From contig JAPLOT010000173.1 in NCBI GenBank assembly GCA_026400595.1, positions 1-7,619 on the forward strand: a DNA stretch of 7,619 bases. The letters are read 5' to 3'. Each line of letters opens with the position of its first letter. Positions within the stretch are counted from its first letter, which is position 1. This DNA is from Alphaproteobacteria bacterium. GTDB lineage: Bacteria; Pseudomonadota; Alphaproteobacteria; Rhizobiales; Aestuariivirgaceae. Positions 1 to 6,311 of the stretch are shown piece after piece. The translations under genes were made by a program, and so were the position numbers. The notes beneath the pieces are model-generated. The model was not told the origin of the DNA. It did no database searches and worked only from the letters and a program-made list of their open reading frames with translations.

Positions 1-114
1 GGGCGGAACCAGGAGGCTTGCCACATCGCCCGCCGCGCAGGCGGCCTTCAGACAGGTGCTGGCAAGCTCCAGTGGGATGGCGGGCGCGGCAAGGAAGAGG
101 CGTGGCAGGGTCAT
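1..114 (-). CDS. Thiamine phosphate synthase-like protein, N-terminal part (cut by window edge)
   Basis: The minus strand opens at an ATG at 114 and stays open for 38 codons to the window edge. The peptide starts MTLPRLFLAAPAI and continues with an LELASTCLKAACAAGDVASLLV stretch. This resembles the first beta strand and helix of thiamine-phosphate-synthase-like (ThiE/TenI) TIM barrels, in which a short 'PRLYL.TP' strand is followed by a helix and 'DVAAVLLR'. In rhizobial relatives a gene of this kind commonly lies just after the aldolase gene, which supports the call. A GGAG (126-129) lies 11 nt before the start. It follows the amine oxidase gene on the same strand with a 61-nt gap. The catalytic and phosphate-binding parts lie outside the window, so true ThiE activity (joining the thiazole and pyrimidine halves of thiamine) cannot be judged. 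Many such paralogues are not the main thiamine enzyme. Confidence 0.6.
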   Translation of the reverse strand, partial: MTLPRLFLAAPAIPLELASTCLKAACAAGDVASLLVPP

Positions 115-175
115 GTCGATTCGAACTCCGCGCCCCTTCAATCAGACTTGCCCCTGCAAGGCAAATGGCCGTCGT

Positions 176-1465
176 TCAGATCGCCGCCTCGACCGCTGCG
201 GCCGCTTCCTCGCCCGAGATGATGGCCGCCTCGAACCAACCGGCCTGGTCGGAGGCGATGTCGGAACTGGCGAAGGCAAGGCGCCCGAGCGGCGCCCAGG
301 TTTCGGCATCGTGCAGCTGCGGCTGGCCGAGGATTGCGGCCACCCAGGTGCCGCGCGCATAGGCATCGCTGTTCCAGTCGTGCCAGTCCCAGGCCAGCAG
401 CCGGCCTTCGGGGAAGAAACGCGCCACCGCGGCTTCGATGTCGGCCGGCATGTCCGGCACATAGCCATTCGCCGCCACGCCGAAACCCACCGCCAGTGCT
501 GCGCCATCGGGCGTCGCGCGTTCGGTGAACATCCATTCGATGCCGCTGCCGCCGCCAGTGGCGACGATGCCCGCGGGCACCCCTTCGATCTTCGCCCAGA
601 CCTTCACCGCGCGGCCCAGATGGCCGGCCTCCTGTCCCGCCTTATTCAGTCCCGGCAGCGGCGGATCGAAGACGATCTGCCCCAGCGGATTGATCCCGGT
701 GGCCATGATTGCCGATTTCGCCGCGAAGACGCGGCCGTCCCTGAGCGTGACGGAGACGCCATCGTCGCCATGCGCGACGCGTGCCACGGGCGCCTCATGC
801 AGGATCTCGGCGCCGCTGGCGGCCAGCATCTTCGCGGCAAGCGCATGGACGCCGCCCACCAGCGTGTCGGCCCAGACCTCGCACATGCCATCGGGTGTGC
901 CGTCCCAATAGGCGATGGAATGCAGGAACTCGCTGGCCGGCACGCGCGTCTTGTCGCCGTTGCCGGAGACCGTCCACCAGGCCGAGACGAGATCGCGGGT
1001 GGCCCGCGGCGCATTGATGGCATCAAGATAGCTGGATAGGCTTTTATCAGCGATATCAAAGCCATGATGGTCTGTCTTGAGGCCCGACTTCAGCAAGGCG
1101 GAATGCGCCGCCATGCGGGCGAGAGCAGACTCATGCGCGGCGCGGTCGCCTGCTGCGACGGGGCCATCGCGATGCAGCGCGCCATCGCGGAACCAGCGGC
1201 GTTCCGTCACCGGATGGCGCGGCCTGAGGGCAACTCCATATCTCGCGCAGCGCGACCGGATGCGGTGGTGCCATGGCGTCACCCAAGAGCCGCCGAAATC
1301 GACGACTTCGCCGCTGTTGCCGAAGGCGCGCGAGAAGCCGCGGCCGCCGGGCCGCTCGCGGGCCTCGAGCACGAGCAGCTTTCGTCCGTGTACGGAGAGA
1401 GCTTCCGCGGCCGTGGCGCCTGCCAGCCCGGCGCCGACGATGATGCAGTCATAGGTCCTGGTCAT
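176..1465 (-). CDS. Flavin monoamine oxidase family protein (FAD-dependent oxidoreductase)
   Basis: This is a 429-residue protein when started at the MTRTYDCIIVGAG methionine. It begins with a Rossmann FAD-binding motif, GAGLAG (residues 11-16), followed by the acidic residue and GG of LEARERPGGR (33-42). DFGGSW (56-61) is the second flavin-contact segment of the amine oxidase family. A lysine in the AVKVWAKIEG stretch (about 286-295) is where the family has its flavin-N5 lysine. The C-terminal SDIASDQAGWFEAAIISGEEAA (401-422) is the usual closing FAD-binding block. Family members oxidise amines or related C-N or C-C bonds using FAD and oxygen; the substrate cannot be predicted. No signal peptide is seen, so it is probably cytoplasmic. 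The frame stays open upstream to an ATG at 1609, but that extension translates the palindromic repeat and has no family resemblance, so I reject it. An ATG at 1474 is a possible alternative; neither start has a strong SD. The gene lies downstream of the aldolase, beyond the repeat element. Confidence 0.85.
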   Translation of the reverse strand: MTRTYDCIIVGAGLAGATAAEALSVHGRKLLVLEARERPGGRGFSRAFGNSGEVVDFGGSWVTPWHHRIRSRCARYGVALRPRHPVTERRWFRDGALHRDGPVAAGDRAAHESALARMAAHSALLKSGLKTDHHGFDIADKSLSSYLDAINAPRATRDLVSAWWTVSGNGDKTRVPASEFLHSIAYWDGTPDGMCEVWADTLVGGVHALAAKMLAASGAEILHEAPVARVAHGDDGVSVTLRDGRVFAAKSAIMATGINPLGQIVFDPPLPGLNKAGQEAGHLGRAVKVWAKIEGVPAGIVATGGGSGIEWMFTERATPDGAALAVGFGVAANGYVPDMPADIEAAVARFFPEGRLLAWDWHDWNSDAYARGTWVAAILGQPQLHDAETWAPLGRLAFASSDIASDQAGWFEAAIISGEEAAAAVEAAI

Positions 1466-1516
1466 GACCGGCATGGAAGCGCAGGTGACAGCGAAATGCA
1501 AACGCTGGTGCTGTCC

Positions 1517-1635
1517 ATCCCTCTCCGCGCCAGCGGGGAGGGTGCCGAGCGCAAGCGAGGCGGGTGGGGTGCGTGCGGTGAGGTCCCCTCTCCGGCGCTC
1601 TCGCGCCACCTCCCCCGCCTGCGGCGGAGGAGGAT
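1517..1635. repeat. GC-rich palindromic intergenic repeat element (REP/MITE-like)
   Basis: The gap between the aldolase and amine oxidase genes is largely filled by nested inverted repeats. The outer ends match imperfectly: ATCCCTCTCCGC at 1517-1528 against the reverse complement of GCGGAGGAGGAT at 1624-1635, with two mismatches in 12. Inside are four hairpins: 1519-1528/1533-1542 (10 bp with one T-G pair), 1544-1561 (tandem G-A with a GCAA loop), 1594-1598/1603-1607 (perfect 5 bp) and 1609-1619/1623-1633 (10 of 11 pairs). A longer-range pairing, 1559-1571 with 1607-1619 (12 of 13 including one G-T), competes with the last hairpin. Arrays of this style, a CTCCGC...GCGGGGAGGG hairpin followed by a GAGCG...CGAGG hairpin, are familiar from memory as dispersed intergenic repeats in alphaproteobacterial genomes. 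Copy number cannot be tested here. It could act as a partial terminator or 3'-end stabiliser for the upstream tkt-pgk-aldolase mRNA. Confidence 0.7.
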
Positions 1636-1649
1636 CACCGTCTTGCAGA

Positions 1650-2672
1650 TCAGGCGGCCTTTTCGCCGGCCTGGGTCCACTTTCCGGAGGCGGCTAGCGC
1701 ATTCATCCTGGCGCGATGCGAGAAGGCCTTCTGGCCGGCGGCCACATTCTCCTTCTTGCCGCCCCAGGCCTTGAGCGCGTCGGCCTGCAAGGCGCGGCCG
1801 TAGGAATAGGTGAGCTTCCAGGGCAGCGGACCGGCGGCATTCATGTAGTGCAGATGCGCGGTGGCGTCCTCGCTGGACTGGCCGCCCGAGAGGAAGGCGA
1901 TGCCCGGCACGGCGGCCGGCACGCAGCGCTTCAGCACCTTCAGCGTCTTCTCGGCCACTTCCTCGCGGCTGGCCTGCTTCGCGCACTTCTTGCCGGAGAT
2001 CACCATGTTGGGCTTCAGGATGATGCCTTCCAGCTGCACGCCGGCGTAGTAGAGCTGCTGGAACTGCTCCTTCAGCGCCCACTCGGTCACTTCGGCGCAG
2101 CGGTCGATGTCGTGGTCGCCGTCCATCAGCACTTCCGGCTCGACCATCGGCACGATGCCGCCCGCCTGGCAGATGGCGGCGTAGCGGGCGAGCGCCTGGG
2201 CATTGGCATTGATGCAATTGTAGCTCGGGATCCTCGCGCCCACGTCGATCACCGCGCGCCACTTGGCGAATTCGGCGCCAAGCTTGGCATATTCGGCAAC
2301 CCGGTCGGCCAGCCCGTCCAGACCTTCGGTCACCGTCTCGCCCGGGCAGAAGGTCAGGGGCTTCGGTCCCTTGTCGAGCTTGATGCCGGGCACGGCGCCC
2401 GCGGCCTTGATCACGTCGACCAGCGGCGTCCCATCGGCGGCCTTCTGGCGCAGCGTCTCGTCGAACAGGATCACGCCGGAGATGCAGCTCTTCATCGCGT
2501 CGGAGGCGCGGAACAGCATCTCGCGGTAGTCGCGGCGGTTGGTCTCGGTCGACTCCAGCTTGATCGACTCGAAGCGCTTGGTGATCGAGCCGGTGGATTC
2601 GTCGGCGGCGAGGATGCCCTTGCCGGGTGCCACCATGCGGTTGGCGATGTCGTTGAGCCTTGCGATGTTCAT
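1650..2672 (-). CDS. fbaB: Class I fructose-bisphosphate aldolase
   Basis: Reversibly cleaves fructose 1,6-bisphosphate to glyceraldehyde 3-phosphate and dihydroxyacetone phosphate through a Schiff base, in cytoplasmic glycolysis, gluconeogenesis and the Calvin cycle. The product is 340 residues and aligns with the animal-type class I family. It has GILAADESTGS (19-29, Asp24), FAKWR (135-139, Lys137), VEPE (177-180, Glu178), GIILKPNMV (216-224) with the Schiff-base lysine at 220, LSGGQS (261-266), and the phosphate-binding YGRALQ (291-296, Arg293). All key residues I can check are present. The start is the MNIARLND ATG at 2672, supported by GGAGGT at 2679-2684, 6 nt upstream; the open frame reaches 17 codons further, but those lie inside pgk. 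The ATG overlaps the pgk stop as ATGA, implying translational coupling. Symbols vary between genomes (fbaB, fba, fda). Confidence 0.96.
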   Translation of the reverse strand: MNIARLNDIANRMVAPGKGILAADESTGSITKRFESIKLESTETNRRDYREMLFRASDAMKSCISGVILFDETLRQKAADGTPLVDVIKAAGAVPGIKLDKGPKPLTFCPGETVTEGLDGLADRVAEYAKLGAEFAKWRAVIDVGARIPSYNCINANAQALARYAAICQAGGIVPMVEPEVLMDGDHDIDRCAEVTEWALKEQFQQLYYAGVQLEGIILKPNMVISGKKCAKQASREEVAEKTLKVLKRCVPAAVPGIAFLSGGQSSEDATAHLHYMNAAGPLPWKLTYSYGRALQADALKAWGGKKENVAAGQKAFSHRARMNALAASGKWTQAGEKAA

Positions 2673-3859
2673 TGTGCTACCTCCAGAGCCTTGACGCCGG
2701 GAAGCTCCTTGCCCTCGAGCCATTCGAGGAAGGCGCCACCGGCCGTTGAGATGTAAGTGAAGCCATCCGCCGCGCCCGCGTGATTGAGCGCGGCCACCGT
2801 ATCGCCGCCACCCGCGACGGAGACCAGCTTGCCGGCCCTGGTGCGTGCCGCGGCATGTTTCGCCGCTGCCACCGTGGCCGTGTCAAAGGGGGCGATCTCG
2901 AAGGCGCCCAGCGGACCGTTCCACACCAGCGTATGGGCATCATCGATCGCCGAACGCACCCGGTCGATCGAGAGCGGCCCCAGGTCGAGGATCATGCCGT
3001 CAGCCGGAATGGCGTCGATCCCGTAATCGTGGCTTTCCGCGCCCGCCTTGAATTCCTTGGCCACAATGCCGTCCACAGGCAGGATCACGGCGCATTTGGA
3101 GGCCTCTGCGGTACGCAGGATCGTCCGCGCCGTGTCGAGCAGGTCGGCCTCAGCCAGCGACTTGCCGATCCCGTGGCCCTGCGCCAGCAGAAAGGTGTTT
3201 GCCATGGCCCCGCCGATCACCAGCGCGTCGACCTTCTTCACCAGATTACCCAGCAGGTCGAGCTTGGTCGAGACCTTGGCGCCGCCGACGATGGCGATGA
3301 CCGGGCGCTTCGGCGTTTCGAGCGCCACCTGCAGCGCCTTGAGTTCCGCCTCCATGGCGCGGCCCGTATAGGCCGGGATGAAGTGGGCCACGCCCTCGGT
3401 CGAGCAATGCGCGCGGTGAGCGGCGGAGAAGGCGTCGTTCACGAAGATGTCGCCAAGCCCCGCAAGCAGCTTCGAGAAGGCCTCGTCGTTCTTCTCCTCG
3501 CCCGGATGATAGCGCGTGTTCTCCATCAGCACGCATTCGCCGGGTTTCGCGTCGATCTTCGGCGCCTCGCGCCAGTCGGTGAAGACGAAGCGCACCGGGC
3601 GGCCCAGCAGCTTCTCGAGCGCCGATGCCACGGGCTTCAGCGACATCTCCGGCACGACCTTGCCCTTGGGCCGGTCGAAATGGGCCAGCACGATGAGTGC
3701 GCCACCCTTGTCCATGATTTCGCGCAGCGTCGGCACCACGCGTTCGATGCGGGTGGCATCGGTGACCTTGCCATCGGCGATCGGCACGTTGAGGTCCACC
3801 CGGCACAGCACGCGCTTGCCGGAGAGCTTTGCATCGTCGAGGGTGCGGAAGGCGGGCAT
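2669..3859 (-). CDS. pgk: Phosphoglycerate kinase
   Basis: Transfers phosphate between 1,3-bisphosphoglycerate and ADP, giving 3-phosphoglycerate and ATP; cytoplasmic and reversible. At 396 residues it is full length. The N-terminal substrate domain carries RVDLNVP (20-26), the basic-patch H-x-x-R in AHFDRPKG (59-66), MENTRYHPGEEKND (112-125, Arg116) and VNDAFSAAHRAH (140-151, Arg149). The C-terminal nucleotide domain has GGAKVSTK (192-199), GGAMANTF (216-223), WNGPLGAFE (313-321) and the GGGDT loop (350-354), ending with the conserved STAGGAFLEWLEGKELPGV. The start at 3859 is fixed by a strong AAGGAG (3868-3873) that shares bases with the tkt stop codon. It ends in an ATGA overlap with the aldolase, so tkt, pgk and the aldolase very probably form one transcript. 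One small oddity is Asp62 in the H-F-D-R-P motif, where Gly is usual. Confidence 0.98.
   Translation of the reverse strand: MPAFRTLDDAKLSGKRVLCRVDLNVPIADGKVTDATRIERVVPTLREIMDKGGALIVLAHFDRPKGKVVPEMSLKPVASALEKLLGRPVRFVFTDWREAPKIDAKPGECVLMENTRYHPGEEKNDEAFSKLLAGLGDIFVNDAFSAAHRAHCSTEGVAHFIPAYTGRAMEAELKALQVALETPKRPVIAIVGGAKVSTKLDLLGNLVKKVDALVIGGAMANTFLLAQGHGIGKSLAEADLLDTARTILRTAEASKCAVILPVDGIVAKEFKAGAESHDYGIDAIPADGMILDLGPLSIDRVRSAIDDAHTLVWNGPLGAFEIAPFDTATVAAAKHAAARTRAGKLVSVAGGGDTVAALNHAGAADGFTYISTAGGAFLEWLEGKELPGVKALEVAQ
2679..2684 (-). promoter_or_regulatory. Aldolase ribosome binding site inside the pgk 3' end
   Basis: The minus strand reads GGAGGT, 6 nt upstream of the ATG at 2672 and within the last codons of pgk. 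It decides the aldolase start in favour of MNIARLND over the longer open frame. Confidence 0.85.
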
Positions 3860-3867
3860 GTGAAAGT

Positions 3868-3874
3868 CTCCTTA
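3868..3874 (-). promoter_or_regulatory. pgk ribosome binding site overlapping the tkt stop codon
   Basis: On the minus strand these bases read TAAGGAG. The TAA is the stop codon of tkt and AAGGAG is the Shine-Dalgarno of pgk, 8 nt before its ATG. Ribosomes ending on tkt therefore sit on the pgk initiation site, which suggests coupled translation. Confidence 0.85.
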
Positions 3875-5848
3875 CGCTGTCGTGGCCTTGACGGCAGCTT
3901 CGGCCGTGATGCCAAAATGCTTGTAGAGCAGTTCGGCGGGGCCCGAGGCGCCGAAGCCCGTCATGCCGACAAAATGTCCGTCAACGCCAATGAAGCGGTC
4001 CCAGCCGGTGCGGACGCCAGCCTCGATGGCGATGCGGATTTTCTCGTTGCCAAGCACGCCGGCCTTGTAGGCGGCATCCTGCGCTTCGAAATTCTCCATC
4101 GAGGGCACCGATACGACGCGCGTGGGCTTTCCGGCCTTGTCGAGCAGCGCCTTGGCGGCGATGGCGATCTCCACCTCCGAGCCGCTGGCGAAGATCACCA
4201 CCTCCGATGCGCCCTCGGACCCCGCGATCTCATAGGCCCCGCGCGCGCAGAGATTTTCGGCGGTATGGACAAGGCGCGCCGGCTTCAGCTTCTGCCGCGT
4301 CAGCGCCAGCACGCTCGGCCGCGACATATCCTGAAGCGCCAGCTGCCAGCATTCGGCGGTCTCGATGGCGTCGCAGGGCCGATAGACTGCGAGATTGGGA
4401 ATGACGCGCAGCGCCGCCAGATGTTCCACCGGCTGATGGGTCGGGCCGTCCTCGCCCAGCCCGATCGAGTCGTGTGTCATCACGTAGATGACGCGCTGTT
4501 GCATCAGCGCCGAGAGGCGGATCGAGGGACGGCAGTAGTCGGTGAAGACCAGGAAGGTGCCGCCATAGGGAATGACGCCGCCATGCAGCGCCATGCCGTT
4601 CATCGCCGCCGCCATGCCATGTTCGCGGATGCCGTAATAGATGTAACGGCCGCCGTAGTCGGCCGCGTTCAGCGCCTTGAGGTCCTTCGACTTCGTGTTG
4701 TTCGAACCGGTCAGGTCGGCCGAGCCGCCCACCGTTTCCGGCACCGTGGCGTTGATGACGTCCAGCGCGTTCTGAGAGGCATTGCGGGTGGCGAGTGCGG
4801 GCGGCGCCTTGGCCAGATCCTGCTTGTAGGTCTCGATGGCGGCGTCGAACTTTGCCGGCAGCTGGCCCGAGACGCGGCGCAGGAACTCCTCCTTCAGCGG
4901 CGAGCCATCCAGCGCCTGTTTCCAGGTTGCGCGGGCGGCAGCACCGCGGGCTCCGGCCTTGCGCCAGTCGGCCAGCAGGTCCTTGGGAACGAAGAAGGGC
5001 TCGTGCGGCCAGCCCAGCGCCTCGCGGGCGCCGGCGATTTCCTCCGGACCCAGCGGCGAGCCATGCGAGGACGCGGTGCCGGCCTTGGTCGGGGCGCCGA
5101 AGCCGATCACCGTGCGGCAGGCGATGAAGACCGGCTTGTCGGAATTCTGTGCGGCGGCGAGCGCGGCGGCGATCTCGTCGGGCCTGTGGCCGTCGCAGCG
5201 CGAGACCTCCCAGTTCGCCGAAGCGAATCGCGCCAGCTGGTCGGTCGAGTCCGACATGGAGACCTTGCCGTCAATCGAGATGCCGTTGTCGTCCCACAGC
5301 ACGATGAGGTTGCGGAGCTTCAGGTGGCCGGCAAGGGTGATGGCCTCCTGGCTGATGCCCTCCATCAGGCAGCCGTCGCCCGCCAGCACATAGGTCTTGT
5401 GGTTGACCAGGTCGTCGCCGAAACCGGCATTGAGATGGCGCTCGGCGATGGCGAAGCCCACGGCATTGGCAATGCCCTGGCCCAGCGGGCCGGTGGTGGT
5501 CTCGATCCCGGTGGCATGGCCGAATTCCGGATGGCCCGCGGTCTTCGAGCCCAGCTGGCGGAAGTTCTTGATCTCGTCCAGCGTCATGTCCTCGTAGCCC
5601 AGGAGATAGAGCAGCGAATACATCAGCATGGAGCCGTGGCCGGCGGAGAGGATGAAGCGGTCCCGGTCGGGCCAGTGCGGATCGGCGGCATCGAATTTGA
5701 GGAACTGGGTAAACAGCACGGTGGCGACGTCGGCGGCACCCATGGGCAGGCCCGGATGGCCCGAATTGGCTTTCTGGACCGCATCCATGCTGAGCGCCCG
5801 GATGGCATTCGCCATGGCGCGTGTCTGATCCGGAGAGTACTGGGGCAT
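3872..5848 (-). CDS. tkt: Transketolase
   Basis: Thiamine-diphosphate and Mg-dependent enzyme that moves two-carbon ketol units between sugar phosphates in the non-oxidative pentose phosphate pathway and, where present, the Calvin cycle; cytoplasmic dimer. The 658-residue length is typical. Visible motifs are SGHPGLPMG (29-37, His31), LSAGHGS (67-73, His71), the ThDP/Mg motif GDG (157-159) leading to WDDN (185-188), SHGSPLG (261-267, His262), YYGIREHGMAAAMNG (404-418) with the cofactor-activating Glu409, and GEDGPTHQPVEHLA (465-478, Asp467 and His471). The N-terminal PP, central Pyr and C-terminal domains are all complete. The start at 5848 has a GAGGA (5859-5863) 10 nt upstream. It is the first gene of the minus-strand operon, followed directly by pgk. 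A GAPDH gene often found between them in relatives is not here. Confidence 0.98.
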   Translation of the reverse strand: MPQYSPDQTRAMANAIRALSMDAVQKANSGHPGLPMGAADVATVLFTQFLKFDAADPHWPDRDRFILSAGHGSMLMYSLLYLLGYEDMTLDEIKNFRQLGSKTAGHPEFGHATGIETTTGPLGQGIANAVGFAIAERHLNAGFGDDLVNHKTYVLAGDGCLMEGISQEAITLAGHLKLRNLIVLWDDNGISIDGKVSMSDSTDQLARFASANWEVSRCDGHRPDEIAAALAAAQNSDKPVFIACRTVIGFGAPTKAGTASSHGSPLGPEEIAGAREALGWPHEPFFVPKDLLADWRKAGARGAAARATWKQALDGSPLKEEFLRRVSGQLPAKFDAAIETYKQDLAKAPPALATRNASQNALDVINATVPETVGGSADLTGSNNTKSKDLKALNAADYGGRYIYYGIREHGMAAAMNGMALHGGVIPYGGTFLVFTDYCRPSIRLSALMQQRVIYVMTHDSIGLGEDGPTHQPVEHLAALRVIPNLAVYRPCDAIETAECWQLALQDMSRPSVLALTRQKLKPARLVHTAENLCARGAYEIAGSEGASEVVIFASGSEVEIAIAAKALLDKAGKPTRVVSVPSMENFEAQDAAYKAGVLGNEKIRIAIEAGVRTGWDRFIGVDGHFVGMTGFGASGPAELLYKHFGITAEAAVKATTA

Positions 5849-5873
5849 CTGGGGGAAATCCTCGCAAGCGGTT

Positions 5874-5886
5874 CGAGCCGGGCTCG
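5874..5886. promoter_or_regulatory. Perfect inverted repeat at the predicted tkt transcription start
   Basis: CGAGCC-G-GGCTCG is a 13-nt palindrome with one central base. It abuts the predicted -10 of the tkt promoter and covers the expected start point. It could be an operator for a dimeric repressor or a small leader hairpin. No known regulator motif is recognised. Confidence 0.35.
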
Positions 5887-5913
5887 TGATAACACCCGGC
5901 CCCCGAGAGTCAA
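5886..5913 (-). promoter_or_regulatory. Predicted sigma-70-type promoter of the tkt operon
   Basis: On the minus strand TTGACT (5908-5913) and TATCAC (5886-5891) are separated by 16 nt. The transcript would start near 5879, giving a leader of about 30 nt before the tkt ATG. The -35 is five of six to consensus and the -10 four of six. This is a prediction from sequence only. Confidence 0.5.
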
Positions 5914-5946
5914 TTGTGGATCGTAAGTCGCTTTTCGCTGGCGGCG

Positions 5947-5975
5947 TTGCACTTCGGCCACGTTCCCCCTATGAT
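5947..5975 (+). promoter_or_regulatory. Predicted sigma-70-type promoter for DUF4164-zapA
   Basis: TTGCAC (5947-5952) and TATGAT (5970-5975) are separated by exactly 17 nt, each close to the housekeeping consensus. The transcript would start near 5982, about 40 nt before the DUF4164 start. The promoter faces away from the tkt promoter; the two -35 boxes are 33 bp apart. Confidence 0.65.
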
Positions 5976-6023
5976 TCGTGCAATCTTCAGGAGACGGATT
6001 CTCTTGTCTTCACAGAGGCTTTG

Positions 6024-6308
6024 ATGGCGGGCACTGAGAAATTGGATGAAGCTTTCGACCGCTTCGAACGGGCCTTGCGGCAGTTCGAGGCCGCGGTCGG
6101 CCGTACACAACAGACCGAGAAGCGCGCCGAGACGCTGGCGGGCGAGGCCGAGGCCCTGCGCCGCGACCGCGCACGGCTGGCGCATGAGCTCGATCTGGTG
6201 CGCAGCAAGGCCGGCGAACTCGTCGATACCAGCAAGCAGGCCGCAGGCAAGATCGACGCCGCCATGTCGCGCATCCGCGCCGTGCTTCATTCCAACAGTC
6301 CGGATTGA
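6024..6308 (+). CDS. DUF4164-family small coiled-coil protein
   Basis: A 94-residue protein starting MAGTEKLDEAFDRFERAL. It is almost entirely charged helix with heptad-like spacing (about residues 5-88), has no membrane segment or signal peptide, and is predicted to be a coiled coil. Size, composition and position just before zapA match the DUF4164 family of alphaproteobacteria, whose function is not established. The start at 6024 has AGAGG (6014-6018) upstream and lies downstream of a good promoter; the longer open frame from 5886 would run through both predicted promoters and is rejected. Its stop is 3 nt before the zapA start, so the two are very likely translated together. By context it may assist ZapA or the division ring, but that is inference. 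Confidence 0.85.
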   Translation: MAGTEKLDEAFDRFERALRQFEAAVGRTQQTEKRAETLAGEAEALRRDRARLAHELDLVRSKAGELVDTSKQAAGKIDAAMSRIRAVLHSNSPD

Positions 6309-6311
6309 GCC

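Noticed and set aside
115..175. Possible terminator hairpin (TTGCC...GGCAA near 150-165) after the amine oxidase
   Set aside because: The stem is only about 5 bp and no T-run follows on the minus strand.
56..1039. 327-codon plus-strand frame opposite the amine oxidase
   Set aside because: Codon-aligned antisense shadow of a gene with clear FAD-binding motifs; the translation resembles no family.
1466..1609. N-terminal extension of the amine oxidase to an upstream ATG
   Set aside because: The 48 extra codons translate the palindromic repeat, and the FAD-binding strand normally starts within a few residues of the N-terminus, as with the ATG at 1465.
1716..2756. 346-codon plus-strand frame opposite the aldolase
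   Set aside because: Antisense shadow of a gene with all class I aldolase active-site residues; no independent SD or domain.
2780..5926. 1,048-codon open frame on the plus strand, antisense to pgk and tkt
   Set aside because: It is exactly codon-aligned with two certain genes and open only because they lack TTA, CTA and TCA codons. Its translation is low-complexity and rich in Arg, His and Gly, with no recognisable domain.
5886..6023. N-terminal extension of the DUF4164 protein to an ATG at 5886
   Set aside because: It would run through both predicted promoters, has no SD and does not resemble the family; the ATG at 6024 gives the usual length.
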